Assembly (NCBI RefSeq): GCF_013705725.1
Contig: NZ_CP055481.1
Coordinates: 1,364,001 to 1,428,000, forward strand
From: Klebsiella sp. RHBSTW-00484
GTDB lineage: Bacteria > Pseudomonadota > Gammaproteobacteria > Enterobacterales > Enterobacteriaceae
Length of the DNA stretch: 64,000 nucleotides
Reading direction: 5' to 3'
Part shown: in pieces, positions 30,570 to 40,198 of the stretch
How positions within the stretch are numbered: position 1 is the first letter of the stretch
How the letters are laid out: every line of letters starts with the position of its first letter
Position numbers and translations under genes: made by a program
Notes under the pieces: generated by a model
Database searches by the model: none
What the model was told of the DNA's origin: nothing
The model's input: only the letters and a program-made list of their open reading frames with translations

Positions 30570-33137
30570 CTACACCAGACTTTTTAGTCTATAAATCCAC
30601 TCCAGAGCCTGACGTGGGGTCAGTGAGTCCGGGTCGAGATTTTCCAGCGCCTCAACCGCAGGCGAAGCTTCTTCCGGAGCGGAAAGCAGCGACATCTGCG
30701 TACCATCTACTTGAGTAGCGGCGGTACTCGGGGCAATGCTTTCCAGCTCGCGCAGCTTCTGGCGGGCGCGCTTAATCACCTCTTTCGGCACTCCAGCCAG
30801 CGCTGCGACGGCCAGACCGTAGCTCTTGCTGGCCGCACCATCCTGTACGCTGTGCATAAAGGCGATGGTATCGCCGTGCTCCAGTGCATCAAGGTGGACG
30901 TTGGCGACGCCTTCCATTTTCTCCGGCAGTTGGGTCAGCTCGAAGTAGTGGGTAGCGAACAGGGTCAACGCTTTAATTTTATTCGCCAGATTTTCCGCAC
31001 AGGCCCACGCCAGCGACAGGCCATCGTAGGTTGAAGTACCGCGGCCAATTTCATCCATCAGCACCAGGCTGTGCTCGGTGGCGTTATGCAAAATATTGGC
31101 GGTTTCGGTCATTTCCACCATAAAGGTCGAGCGACCGCTGGCAAGGTCATCCGCCGCGCCAACGCGGGTGAAGATACGGTCGATAGGGCCAATCTCGACT
31201 TTTTGCGCCGGGACGTAGCTGCCAATGTAGGCCAGCAACGCAATCAGCGCAGTCTGGCGCATATAGGTACTTTTACCGCCCATGTTTGGACCGGTGATAA
31301 TTAACATTCGGCGCTGTGGCGTCAGGTTTAGCGGGTTAGCGATAAACGGCTCTTTCAGTACTTGTTCAACCACCGGGTGGCGGCCTTCGCTGATACGAAT
31401 ACCCGGTTTATCGCTAAAGGTTGGGCGACAGTAGTTGAGGGTTTCCGCGCGCTCGGCAAGGTTAACCAGCACATCAAGCTCCGCCAGCGCGCTGGCGCTC
31501 TGTTGCAGGTCGCCAAGATGCGGCAGCAGCATATCGAATAATTGATCGTACAGCTGTTTTTCCAGCGCCAGGGCTTTCCCTTTCGACGTCAGTACCTTGT
31601 CTTCATACTCCTTCAGCTCAGGAATAATGTAGCGCTCGGCGTTCTTGAGGGTTTGACGACGGACGTAGTGAATTGGCGCATGCTGGCTCTGACCGCGGCT
31701 GATCTGGATGTAATAGCCGTGAATGGCGTTGTAGCCTACTTTCAGCGTATCCAGCCCCAGGCGCTCGCGTTCGCGGATCTCCAGCTTGTCGAGGTAGTCC
31801 GTCGCGCCATCAGCCAGCGCCCGCCACTCGTCGAGTTCTTCATGGTAGCCGGGAGCGATAACGCCGCCGTCGCGAACCAGCACCGGCGGAGCATCGATAA
31901 TCGCCCGCTCCAGCAGTTCGCGCAGTTCGGTAAACTCGCCCATCTTCTCACGTAGCTGTTGCACCGGTGCGCAGTCAACATCGGCCAGCATAGCGCGTAG
32001 TTCCGGCAGTTGTTGGAACGCGTGGCGCATACGTGCTAAGTCGCGCGGACGGGCGGTGCGCAGGGCCAGACGCGCCAGAATACGTTCGAGATCGCCAACC
32101 TGGCGCAGTATCGGCTGCAGTTCAGTGTAACGTTCCTGCAGCGCGCCGATGGTCTGTTGGCGTTCTACCAGCACATCGGTATCACGCGCTGGCATATGCA
32201 GCCAGCGCTTAAGCATACGGCTGCCCATTGGGGTGACGGTGCAGTCGAGCACCGCGGCTAGCGTGTTATCAATGCCGCCGGCCAGGTTCTGGGTGATCTC
32301 CAGATTACGGCGAGTGGCGGCATCCATAATGATGCTGTCCTGCTGGCGCTCCATGGTGATGGAGCGGATATGCGGCAGCGAGGTACGTTGGGTATCTTTG
32401 ACATATTGCAGCAAACAGCCAGCAGCACACAGTCCGCGTGGCGCATTTTCCACACCAAAGCCGATGAGATCGCGGGTGCCGAATTGCATATTGAGCTGCT
32501 GGCGCGCAGTGTCGATTTCAAACTCCCACAGCGGGCGGCGGCGTAGACCGCGGCGGCCTTCGATCAGTGAGGATTCGGCGAAGTCTTCAGCGTACAGCAG
32601 TTCGGCGGGATTGGTGCGCTGAAGTTCTGCCGCCATGGTTTCCCGGTCAGCCGGTTCACTCAGGCGAAAACGCCCGGAGCTGATATCCAGCGTGGCATAA
32701 CCAAAGCCTTTGCTGTCCTGCCAGATAGCGGCCAGCAGGTTATCCTGACGCTCCTGCAATAGCGCTTCATCGCTGATGGTGCCGGGCGTAACAATGCGCA
32801 CCACTTTACGCTCGACCGGCCCTTTGGTGGTGGCCGGGTCGCCAATCTGTTCGCAAATGGCGACTGATTCGCCCTGATTAACCAGCTTGGCGAGATAGTT
32901 TTCCACCGCGTGGTGCGGGATCCCGGCCATCGGGATCGGCTCGCCCGCCGACGCTCCGCGTTTGGTCAGCGAGATATCAAGCAGTTGTGATGCGCGTTTA
33001 GCATCATCATAGAACAGCTCGTAAAAGTCCCCCATCCGGTAAAACAGCAGGATCTCCGGGTGCTGGGCTTTCAGCTTGAGATACTGCTGCATCATGGGCG
33101 TATGGTCTGATAAATCCTTGTCAATAGACTCATTCAT
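30570..33137 (-). CDS. mutS: DNA mismatch repair protein MutS
   Basis: 855 residues, full length. The mismatch-binding Phe-X-Glu lies in [11 protein letters not shown] near residue 35. The Walker A motif is [14 protein letters not shown], followed by the dimer motif [16 protein letters not shown]. It recognises mismatches and recruits MutL. The gene is intact, although the island begins only about 15 bases outside its start codon, so the integration changed its upstream promoter region. Confidence 0.97.
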   Translation of the reverse strand: MNESIDKDLSDHTPMMQQYLKLKAQHPEILLFYRMGDFYELFYDDAKRASQLLDISLTKRGASAGEPIPMAGIPHHAVENYLAKLVNQGESVAICEQIGDPATTKGPVERKVVRIVTPGTISDEALLQERQDNLLAAIWQDSKGFGYATLDISSGRFRLSEPADRETMAAELQRTNPAELLYAEDFAESSLIEGRRGLRRRPLWEFEIDTARQQLNMQFGTRDLIGFGVENAPRGLCAAGCLLQYVKDTQRTSLPHIRSITMERQQDSIIMDAATRRNLEITQNLAGGIDNTLAAVLDCTVTPMGSRMLKRWLHMPARDTDVLVERQQTIGALQERYTELQPILRQVGDLERILARLALRTARPRDLARMRHAFQQLPELRAMLADVDCAPVQQLREKMGEFTELRELLERAIIDAPPVLVRDGGVIAPGYHEELDEWRALADGATDYLDKLEIRERERLGLDTLKVGYNAIHGYYIQISRGQSQHAPIHYVRRQTLKNAERYIIPELKEYEDKVLTSKGKALALEKQLYDQLFDMLLPHLGDLQQSASALAELDVLVNLAERAETLNYCRPTFSDKPGIRISEGRHPVVEQVLKEPFIANPLNLTPQRRMLIITGPNMGGKSTYMRQTALIALLAYIGSYVPAQKVEIGPIDRIFTRVGAADDLASGRSTFMVEMTETANILHNATEHSLVLMDEIGRGTSTYDGLSLAWACAENLANKIKALTLFATHYFELTQLPEKMEGVANVHLDALEHGDTIAFMHSVQDGAASKSYGLAVAALAGVPKEVIKRARQKLRELESIAPSTAATQVDGTQMSLLSAPEEASPAVEALENLDPDSLTPRQALEWIYRLKSLV

Positions 33138-33151
33138 ATTGATTTTACTCG

Positions 33152-33170
33152 TTTTTTAAGTCTGCTGAGT
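33152..33170. other. Candidate left attachment repeat of the island
   Basis: TTTTTTAAGTCTGCTGAGT is matched at 17 of 19 positions by the sequence at 50733-50751, at the opposite end of the AT-rich island. It lies between mutS and the integrase. Mismatches make this tentative. Confidence 0.35.
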
Positions 33171-33223
33171 ACTCAAGTGGCCCTATGTGAAACCGCTTTA
33201 AACCCATGTAAATCGATAAATTT

Positions 33224-33279
33224 GTATACCAGTAGTATACCGGTTAGTATCGGGTATACACTCTGAATTGCTGGTATAC
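33224..33279. promoter_or_regulatory. Four GTATACC/GGTATAC half-sites before the integrase
   Basis: GTATACC occurs at 33224-33230 and 33235-33241 and its complement GGTATAC at 33253-33259 and 33273-33279, the last ending five bases before the integrase ATG. The two pairs face each other. Likely roles are arm-type integrase sites or an operator controlling int. Confidence 0.6.
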
Positions 33280-33283
33280 ATTT

Positions 33284-34747
33284 ATGAAAATGACACTTAC
33301 TCAGTCGATTATAATCAATAAGTTATCTATCGACGTGAAACCAGATCTCGACCAGCAAGGGCGAGTTGTCTACTTACCCAATCCTGAACGAAAGCCGTAT
33401 CTTATCACTGACAACCACAGGGATTCACCCGTTGGTTTTGGTGTCAAAATCAGTGCGACCAAAAAAACCTATATCATTCAACGAAGAGTGTCGTCAGCAG
33501 ACAATCGACCGGAGACAGGGGGCAAAGCTCCGAAACAAGTTATCAGATCTACCATTGGTAATGTCTCAGATTTCGCCAGCATTGATCAGGCACGCGAGAC
33601 TGCTCGCAAGTTCGTTGAAACGATGAAGTTGACCAAAAGGAACCCTAACAAGATAAAACGGGAGTCCGATGCTTCTGAGCTCACTATCAGTGAAGTGTTT
33701 GCTCAATATCGTCAACACCTTCTTGGCAGGTCTAAACCAGCTAAACCCAACACACTTAATGTCCTGAACAAAGCAGAAAACAGGCTTTCTGAATGGTCAG
33801 GACTTCGAGTGAAGGATTTAACTGGTAATGAAATTCTTCGTAAGTTTGATGAGATTGCCAGCAGAGCCAGGACAGCAGCCGAGCAAACTTTTAGATGGGC
33901 CAATGTTGCTGTCAGACATGCCATCGAGATTGAAGCAAGTAATGCACAGACCCAGCAACGACAACCCTCCTTGTCCTACAATCCATTCTCTATCTTGAAA
34001 GTTCAGAAGAAGTTCAGGACTCGTTCTGAGCTTGAAGACAGCTACAAAGCGAAAGGTGTCAGAAATCCGCTTTCGCCAAAAGACACACTTGGTCGGTTCT
34101 TGAATGCATTGCACAATAAAAGAAGCTTCAATCGGTTAGGGTGTGACTATCTGCTACTGACAGTCCTGTTAGGTGCTAGGAAAGAAGAAACCGCTTCTTT
34201 ATGTTGGAGAGAAGCTTTAACAAGTGAAGAAGCTAAAACGACAAGTTATGTTGACCTGAGTAACAGAACTATCCGTTTTTACGACACGAAAAATCGAAAC
34301 GATCACGAGCTTCCGATTTGTGATGCCGTCAAAAGAATTTTGGAAGATAGAAGAGACATTGTTCAGGAAACAGAAACTCGTTCAGAAAGACTGAAGTGGG
34401 TTTTCCCAGCCCGATCCAAAAGAAGCAAAGTCGGGCATTACTCTGACAGTAAAAGCTTGCGAGAATACTTGTGCCAGGAAGCTGGTATTACAAAACTTGG
34501 TATGCATGACCTGCGACGAACTTTCGGCAGGATTGCAGAAGAGCTTACTTCTTATGCTGTCGTTAAGAGACTGCTCAATCACCGTAATACTACCGACCCG
34601 ACAGAACGATATGCTGTTCCCGATGAAGAACGAATCTATGAGGCATTACAACGGATTGAGTTGCATATGCTTATCACTGCACCTAAATTGTATAATGCAC
34701 TTTTAGCATCAGCAAAATATCCACCATTCTTAAATGTAGACGTTTGA
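33284..34747 (+). CDS. int: Tyrosine-family site-specific integrase
   Basis: 487 residues. The C-terminal catalytic domain shows the tyrosine recombinase pattern: Arg in LLGARKEETASLCW, HDLRRTFGRI (His-X-X-Arg), LLNHRNTTDPTERYAV with the second His and the nucleophilic Tyr. The N-terminal half contains an arm-binding/core-binding region (SELTISEVFAQYRQHL). It lies next to mutS at the left end of the AT-rich island and is the probable integrase of the whole element. Gene is intact. Confidence 0.93.
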   Translation: MKMTLTQSIIINKLSIDVKPDLDQQGRVVYLPNPERKPYLITDNHRDSPVGFGVKISATKKTYIIQRRVSSADNRPETGGKAPKQVIRSTIGNVSDFASIDQARETARKFVETMKLTKRNPNKIKRESDASELTISEVFAQYRQHLLGRSKPAKPNTLNVLNKAENRLSEWSGLRVKDLTGNEILRKFDEIASRARTAAEQTFRWANVAVRHAIEIEASNAQTQQRQPSLSYNPFSILKVQKKFRTRSELEDSYKAKGVRNPLSPKDTLGRFLNALHNKRSFNRLGCDYLLLTVLLGARKEETASLCWREALTSEEAKTTSYVDLSNRTIRFYDTKNRNDHELPICDAVKRILEDRRDIVQETETRSERLKWVFPARSKRSKVGHYSDSKSLREYLCQEAGITKLGMHDLRRTFGRIAEELTSYAVVKRLLNHRNTTDPTERYAVPDEERIYEALQRIELHMLITAPKLYNALLASAKYPPFLNVDV

Positions 34748-34810
34748 GTTTTCGAAAAAAAATAGTAAGAGGAAGGTATTGTTTCACACTAATACATCAA
34801 TATTTTCCTA

Positions 34811-35317
34811 TTAGGCTGGGGGTATATAGCTACTTAGTCCATGCTCTAAGTCTTTAAAATTACATGAAATATTTACTAAGGCGGGAACCTTTTTATTTAT
34901 AACAATGTCATATAACGTATTTGCTTTATTAATTAACAGAGTGCTGTGTGTACGGATGTAATTAATTTCTTTATTTATTAATGATTGATATTTGGAATCA
35001 TAAATCGAAATGTCAAATTTATTTATAACAATGTTATTCACAGGAATCATGTTGTTTAACTGTACAACGGATATTAATTTTGGCTCAACTGACGTATCAG
35101 ACTCATCATATATTTTGAAGGCTGCAGGGTTACTATTTTTTATTGATTTGTGTTTGTCTTTGGCAGAAGTCAAAGGTGCTATGTAATTTATTTCACCAAT
35201 GGAAAAAAGAACACCAACAAAAGGTTTACCCATCGCATAGTTATTTGGAGTTTTACTGTCAATTTTTTTTAAAAATTGAATATAAGTATCACTTACAGTG
35301 AAAAATTCAAGTTTCAA
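34811..35317 (-). CDS. toxN: ToxN/AbiQ-family type III toxin endoribonuclease
   Basis: 168 residues from a TTG start at 35317 with a GGAG site eight bases upstream; a reading frame open further upstream runs through the antitoxin repeats and terminator and is not coding. The sequence follows the ToxN pattern: KLEFFTVSDTYIQFLKKID, then KPFVGVLFSIGEINYIAPLTS, KHKSIKNSNPAAFKIYD, NNMIPV and a C-terminal IRTHSTLLINKANTLYDIV. ToxN enzymes cut RNA and are held inactive by repeated RNA pseudoknots; several act in abortive phage infection. It sits directly downstream of its repeat RNA and terminator. Confidence 0.88.
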   Translation of the reverse strand: MKLEFFTVSDTYIQFLKKIDSKTPNNYAMGKPFVGVLFSIGEINYIAPLTSAKDKHKSIKNSNPAAFKIYDESDTSVEPKLISVVQLNNMIPVNNIVINKFDISIYDSKYQSLINKEINYIRTHSTLLINKANTLYDIVINKKVPALVNISCNFKDLEHGLSSYIPPA

Positions 35318-35332
35318 TAGGTTACTCCAGAT

Positions 35333-35358
35333 GTAAAAATGCCCCACAAAAGTAGGGC
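35333..35358 (-). terminator. Attenuating terminator between toxI and toxN
   Basis: On the minus strand GCCCTAC pairs with GTGGGGC around a TTTT loop, followed by ATTTTTAC. In type III systems this leaky terminator sets the excess of antitoxin RNA over toxin mRNA. Confidence 0.8.
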
Positions 35359-35528
35359 AAGAAATGGTTCGCACTTGATGGCAGCGAATCTCCAATTTTA
35401 TGGTTCGCACTTGATGGTAGCGAATCTCCAATTTTATGGTTCGCACTTGATGGTAGCGAATCTCCAATTTTATGGTTCGCACTTGATGGTAGCGAATCTC
35501 CAATTTTAAAGCCGTATCTTATCGGCTT
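35341..35528 (-). ncRNA. toxI: ToxI-type antitoxin RNA with four 36-nt repeats
   Basis: Four tandem 36-base units occupy 35365-35400, 35401-35436, 35437-35472 and 35473-35508; three are identical and the one nearest toxN has a single change. In the transcript each carries TTCGCTACCATCAAGTGC, close to the core of the Pectobacterium ToxI repeat as I remember it. The RNA begins near 35528 and ends at the terminator. Each repeat should fold into a pseudoknot that binds one ToxN. Confidence 0.87.
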
Positions 35529-35534
35529 AAAATG

Positions 35535-35563
35535 ATACTACTACATTACTGTCATCATGTCAA
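35535..35563 (-). promoter_or_regulatory. toxIN promoter
   Basis: On the minus strand a consensus -35 TTGACA (35558-35563) is followed after exactly 17 bases by TAGTAT (35535-35540). The predicted start is just before the first repeat. Confidence 0.75.
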
Positions 35564-35606
35564 ACTGTTATTGGCTTGTGAGATGTTGTCTTTACGTTAT
35601 TCGCTG

Positions 35607-35612
35607 TATAAT
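35607..35612 (+). promoter_or_regulatory. -10 element of the HTH-nuclease-helicase operon
   Basis: A perfect TATAAT stands 75 bases before the HTH gene, with a TTGTCT -35 candidate 15 bases upstream. Two CATAACC direct repeats follow in the leader (35622-35650), possible sites for the HTH protein itself. Confidence 0.5.
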
Positions 35613-35687
35613 GTTAAGGCATAACCGCTTTGCACATAACCATTATCGAGGTGCGTCTTTTAACTATATGTTTTAAAAGGATTAAAT

Positions 35688-36332
35688 ATGATTTCGGTGG
35701 AGATTTTAAGAGAATTGTCAGAGGTCTGGAAACTCTTTGGCGATCTTCCTGATGACTCAGTGCTCAATGTTGACTTGGCTGCTGTGTACCTTGGTGTAAG
35801 CGTTAAAACACTAGCTCGTTACAGACAAAATGGTGGAGGGCCTGAATACATACAGTATCAAGCCGAAGATAGTAAGGCTCGTAACCAACGAATAAATTAT
35901 CTTTTAGGAGATCTAAGAATATGGAGAAATAATCATAAAGTTAAAAATAGTATGCAAGCGGCACAAGTTCGAGGACTTGCTTTCACTTCACTGAGCGATT
36001 TTACGGAAGAACATCCTTTTATTGTTAAAAATAAAATCATCCAAAAAAGGAAAATAAAAAGGTTAGGAGTTAGAGATTCAGATACTGAGATATACGATGA
36101 TGTTATCTTAGGGCATATACTCTGTGTGGAAGAAACAGTTTTAAAAATCGAAATATCCAATAACGACTTGCAAGTTATTTGGATTTCAATTGAAGAAGCT
36201 TTGAAAAAACATTGGGAATATAACGATAATAAAAATATTTTTTTAGATTGTTTTAAGTTGTGCTCACAAGAAATCATTACAAATGCAGAAATAATTAGTG
36301 ATTATAATTTTTTAAAACAGCAATTGAGGTGA
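35688..36332 (+). CDS. Helix-turn-helix protein, first gene of a putative defence operon
   Basis: 214 residues. Residues about 27-75 form an excisionase/MerR-like helix-turn-helix: VLNVDLAAVYLGVSVKTLAR with the wing YRQNGGGPEYIQYQ. The C-terminal 100 residues are not recognised; they contain a lysine-rich stretch (KNKIIQKRKIKRL) and mixed alpha/beta sequence. Its stop overlaps the nuclease gene (GTGA), so all three genes are translated together. It may be an autoregulator of the operon or a DNA-binding subunit of the system. Confidence 0.75.
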   Translation: MISVEILRELSEVWKLFGDLPDDSVLNVDLAAVYLGVSVKTLARYRQNGGGPEYIQYQAEDSKARNQRINYLLGDLRIWRNNHKVKNSMQAAQVRGLAFTSLSDFTEEHPFIVKNKIIQKRKIKRLGVRDSDTEIYDDVILGHILCVEETVLKIEISNNDLQVIWISIEEALKKHWEYNDNKNIFLDCFKLCSQEIITNAEIISDYNFLKQQLR

Positions 36333-36334
36333 TA

Positions 36335-38314
36335 ATGAAAATTACACAAATGGAGATCAAAGGCTTTAAGAGCTTTGATAATGTAGGGCAAACTATAAAT
36401 ATAAATTCATTCACCAGCTTAATTGGAGGGAATGGAACAGGTAAAACTGCTGTTCTCCTCGCATTGACAAGGATGTTTGGTGTCAAAAGCTCCGATAGAA
36501 TTGTTCAAGTTGATGATTTTTATGTTCCTCCTGGAGATGAAATCGATACTCAAGATGAAAGAGAATTATCAGTTCGTGTGAAATTTGAATTTGCAGATCT
36601 GCAAGATGGTGAGGACGATTCAGTCGCTGATTTCTTTAAGCATTTGGTCTCAAATGAAGCAGACCAGATCCCATACTGTATAGCAAAATTAAAAGCTAAA
36701 TGGACAAAAACTAATCTTGCAGAAGGGGATATAGATAGTGATTTAGTATGGGAAATAGGAAAATATGAAAAAAATATTACAGCATATGAAAGATCAAAAA
36801 TCCATGTTCATTATGTCCCTGCTTATCGCGATCCTGCTCAACAACTGAAGCAAACAGCCGGAACCATCATGCACCGTTTGATAAATGCAGTTGAATGGTC
36901 TGAACAGATGAGTTCAACGGTTGATGAGGTTGCAGAATCAATCGGAAACCAGTTCCAAGAAGAAATTGGGGTTCAGACAATAACATCTTCATTGAGCAGA
37001 AATTGGAAAACTCTTTTTAGCGGAGGGTATTTTGAACAGCTTAAAATTCAGCCAGTAATGAATGGAATAGAAGATGTATTAAAGCATATAGATACTGTTT
37101 TTATGCCTACTCCGGTGACTCAACCATTACCAACTGAAAGATTAAGTGATGGTATGAAGTCATTGTTTTATCTTTCGTTAGTCAAATCTGCATTTGATAT
37201 TGAAGATGAGATCATAAATTCAGGAGAAAATGAATTATCGATATCAGTAGAAGCATTAGATCCTCCAAATTTAACGATAATATTAATCGAAGAACCAGAA
37301 AATCATCTTTCACCCCAATATTTAGGAAGAATAGTTAAACTATGTGAAGATATATCTGAGAATGATCGAGCACAGGTTGTTTTAACAACACACGCACCTT
37401 CATTACTCAATAGAGTAGAACCAGAAAATATAAGGTATTTTCGGCTACATGATAATAAAAATACTGTTGTCAAACCAATATTATTACCAAGCGAAGATGA
37501 AGACGATGGAGACAATGTTGATACTTTCACTTATGTAAAAGAAGCAGTGAAGGCATATCCAGAAATTTATTTTGCAAAAGTTGTAATACTTGGTGAAGGT
37601 GATAGCGAAGAAATAGTAATACCTAAAATAGCTCAAGTAAACGGTATAGAGCTTGACACTTCATTGATAACATTTGCGCCATTAGGTGGGCGATATGTTA
37701 ACCATTTCTGGAAACTTTTGGATGAGCTTTCAATCCCTCATGTGACACTTCTTGATTATGACCATAGAAGAGGTGGTGGAGGCTGGGGAAGAATTAAATA
37801 TGCATTAAAGCAACTTGTTTCCGTTGGTAAGGATAAGAATAAATTATTAATAATAAAAACTGGTGTTTTAAGTGATAAAGAACTTGAAAAAATGCATACA
37901 TGGGGAGAAGACAAGGATAATGAAATTGCATGGATGAATCGTCTAAAAGAGTATAATGTATATTTTTCATACCCCTACGATTTAGATTGGCTAATGCTTA
38001 ATGAATTCTATGAGGATTATAAGACTTTTGTTCCAAAAAAAGGTGGGCCAAAATTACCTAAGGATGATGACCCTGAATATAACGACAAAGTTAGAGCCGC
38101 AATTGCTTCAGTATTGAAAAAAGAAGTAAGTGATATTGAAATTGATGATTTTGATGATCATGATAAGTATTTTTGGTACCGATATTTATTTTTGGGTAGA
38201 GGTAAGCCATTATCACATAATTATGTATTATCAAAGCTGGAAGACGGTAAATTAAGAGATAATAGCCCTGAAATACTTGATGAACTTATCGAAACAGTGA
38301 GGGGGTTACTTTAA
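36335..38314 (+). CDS. OLD-family ATPase/TOPRIM nuclease (GajA-like)
   Basis: 659 residues from the ATG at 36335; a GTG two codons earlier overlaps the upstream stop and is also possible. The N-terminal ABC-type ATPase has Walker A GGNGTGKTAV near residue 31, an ILIEEPENHLSPQ Walker B/D-loop near residue 310 and LTTHAPSLL. The C-terminal third is a TOPRIM domain with VVILGEGDSEE (catalytic Glu) and LLDYDHRRGG (DxD). This is the class 2 OLD layout of Gabija GajA. With the adjacent UvrD-like helicase it forms the Gabija-type pair that senses nucleotide depletion and nicks phage DNA. Confidence 0.88.
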   Translation: MKITQMEIKGFKSFDNVGQTININSFTSLIGGNGTGKTAVLLALTRMFGVKSSDRIVQVDDFYVPPGDEIDTQDERELSVRVKFEFADLQDGEDDSVADFFKHLVSNEADQIPYCIAKLKAKWTKTNLAEGDIDSDLVWEIGKYEKNITAYERSKIHVHYVPAYRDPAQQLKQTAGTIMHRLINAVEWSEQMSSTVDEVAESIGNQFQEEIGVQTITSSLSRNWKTLFSGGYFEQLKIQPVMNGIEDVLKHIDTVFMPTPVTQPLPTERLSDGMKSLFYLSLVKSAFDIEDEIINSGENELSISVEALDPPNLTIILIEEPENHLSPQYLGRIVKLCEDISENDRAQVVLTTHAPSLLNRVEPENIRYFRLHDNKNTVVKPILLPSEDEDDGDNVDTFTYVKEAVKAYPEIYFAKVVILGEGDSEEIVIPKIAQVNGIELDTSLITFAPLGGRYVNHFWKLLDELSIPHVTLLDYDHRRGGGGWGRIKYALKQLVSVGKDKNKLLIIKTGVLSDKELEKMHTWGEDKDNEIAWMNRLKEYNVYFSYPYDLDWLMLNEFYEDYKTFVPKKGGPKLPKDDDPEYNDKVRAAIASVLKKEVSDIEIDDFDDHDKYFWYRYLFLGRGKPLSHNYVLSKLEDGKLRDNSPEILDELIETVRGLL

Positions 38315-40161
38315 TGCCAACTATTAAAGATGGAGATTGGGTATTAAAGGATATCCAAGAAGTCGAAGATGAAGCAATGAAAGTGATACGGAATAGTACA
38401 GAGCATAATCTCGTTCTTGCAGGTCCCGGTTCAGGTAAAACTGAATTATTGGCTCAAAAAGCATGTTTTTTAATTGAAACGGGAAAATGTAGTAAGAAAA
38501 AAATCATCGCACTATCTTTCAAAAAAGATGCGGCAAAAAACCTACAAGATCGAGTCAACTCACGGCTTGATTTAAAATTTAGGAATAAGTTTGAATCCAC
38601 GACATTTGATGCTTTCTGTAAAAGTATTGTAGATAGATTTAAAGGTACTCTTCCGAGGTTTTATCGTCCTTCAGACGATTATGAAATTATTTCTCTTAAT
38701 AAAAAAGAAGTTATAGCAGAAATAAAAAGAGAGGCATTAGGTTTTGAGGGGTTGACATCATTTGAATTGAATAAAATAAAGCATTCAAATTTTGAAGAAA
38801 AATACATTGTAATTCCTTATAAACAAGAAGAAAGGCATACAATTAATGGAAGGATAAGATATTTTGTATGGACTCATTTATTGAAAGATAAGTCAAGAAT
38901 TTCATTCAAAATGATAAATTATCTTGCTAATAGAATTATAAAGAAAAATAGTTTCCTATCAAATGCCATTAATTCAACATATGAATATGCCTTCATTGAT
39001 GAGTTTCAAGACACTACATCTAAGCAATATGAGATATTTAAAAGTATTTTCTTTGATCGAGCTATAAAAATAACAGCCGTTGGTGATACAAAACAAAGAA
39101 TAATGGGGTGGGCAGGGGCATTGCCTAATGCTTTTGATGTCTTCAAAAAAGATTTTGAAGTTGGTGACAATAATGAATTGATAAGCAATAGAAGGTCATT
39201 AAAAAATTTGATAAGTTATCAAAGATTGATGGAATCCTTCATGAATAAAACTGAAAATAAGACAGAAATCACTTTTTATAAGGGAGAAGGTTTAGCCAGG
39301 TTAATGCAGTTTGAGGAAGTTGACCAAGAGGCATCTTATATTGTTTCACTTATTAAAAAATGGATTGATGAAGGTATTGAACAAAGGGATATCTGCATTT
39401 TATCCAAAAGTGTGGCCGGACAGTACTCTCAAAAAATAATCTCAGAGTTAGACAAGTCTGGTGTCAAATGCCGTATTGAAAATGAATACCAAGAATTATT
39501 AAACGAAGCAATAGTACAATTAGTTTTACAGCTTCTAATGTTTGTTTGTAATAGAAAGTCTATAGAAGGCTGGGCTTCTACAATGGATCTTTTGTGCAAC
39601 ATTAGAGGTGTAAGTAAAAGAGGTGATGTTACTCGTTTAGAAAAAGAGTTAAGTAACTTCATCAAGGCTAATAAGGAAGTTAAAAGTGATGTTGTTGATT
39701 ATTTAAAGGGCTTACTAACAATATTTGGTATCCCTGAGTTAAAATCTTATTTTCCGCAATATATGAATGGTAATGGCTTAGAGCATAATATTAATACTCT
39801 ATCTAAATATCTCGAAGCATTAGATATAAAAAATAACATGTCAAATGCTATAGATATGTTGAGTGGAAATAAAACTGTACCATTTATGACTATCCATAAA
39901 AGTAAAGGTTTAGAATTTAAAAAGGTCGTTATAGTAGGACTTGAACCGGATGCTTACTTTGGTGATGAAGAAGGACAGATAGAAAATCAAAAAACAGTTT
40001 TTGTAGGGTTTTCAAGAGCTATTGATGAAGTGTTCATGACTCGTTGTAAACTAAGGAGGGATAATTTTGGTAATGTCTCCAGACAAGACTTTAATAGAAT
40101 ACCGCTGATAACCGATATGCTAACTTATTGTGGTATCGAGGCTGAGAGCTATCCAGGTTGA
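38314..40161 (+). CDS. UvrD/PcrA-like superfamily 1 helicase (GajB-like)
   Basis: 615 residues. Walker A is LAGPGSGKTELLAQKA near residue 35, the Q/Ia region follows, AFIDEFQDTT is the DExQ-type Walker B, VGDTKQRIMGWAGA is motif III, TIHKSKGLEFKKVVIVGLE is motif V and VGFSRAIDEVFMT motif VI. All SF1A motifs are present. The start overlaps the nuclease stop (TAATG). It is about 100 residues longer than the GajB proteins I recall, so the system may be a divergent branch. Confidence 0.88.
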   Translation: MPTIKDGDWVLKDIQEVEDEAMKVIRNSTEHNLVLAGPGSGKTELLAQKACFLIETGKCSKKKIIALSFKKDAAKNLQDRVNSRLDLKFRNKFESTTFDAFCKSIVDRFKGTLPRFYRPSDDYEIISLNKKEVIAEIKREALGFEGLTSFELNKIKHSNFEEKYIVIPYKQEERHTINGRIRYFVWTHLLKDKSRISFKMINYLANRIIKKNSFLSNAINSTYEYAFIDEFQDTTSKQYEIFKSIFFDRAIKITAVGDTKQRIMGWAGALPNAFDVFKKDFEVGDNNELISNRRSLKNLISYQRLMESFMNKTENKTEITFYKGEGLARLMQFEEVDQEASYIVSLIKKWIDEGIEQRDICILSKSVAGQYSQKIISELDKSGVKCRIENEYQELLNEAIVQLVLQLLMFVCNRKSIEGWASTMDLLCNIRGVSKRGDVTRLEKELSNFIKANKEVKSDVVDYLKGLLTIFGIPELKSYFPQYMNGNGLEHNINTLSKYLEALDIKNNMSNAIDMLSGNKTVPFMTIHKSKGLEFKKVVIVGLEPDAYFGDEEGQIENQKTVFVGFSRAIDEVFMTRCKLRRDNFGNVSRQDFNRIPLITDMLTYCGIEAESYPG

Positions 40162-40165
40162 ATAG

Positions 40166-40198
40166 ATGATGGCGATTTCAGATCGCCATCATTTTTTA
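40166..40198. terminator. Bidirectional terminator after the helicase gene
   Basis: A perfect 11-bp stem, ATGATGGCGAT against ATCGCCATCAT, with a five-base loop and T runs; it serves both the helicase and the convergent membrane-protein gene. Confidence 0.92.

Noticed and set aside
35318-35503. A protein extension of about 62 residues with perfect 12-residue repeats in front of ToxN
   Set aside because: It is the translation of the 36-nt antitoxin RNA repeats and crosses a terminator; ToxN homologues start at the TTG at 35317.
35365-35508. CRISPR array
   Set aside because: The 36-base units are contiguous with no spacers and are followed by a ToxN gene.
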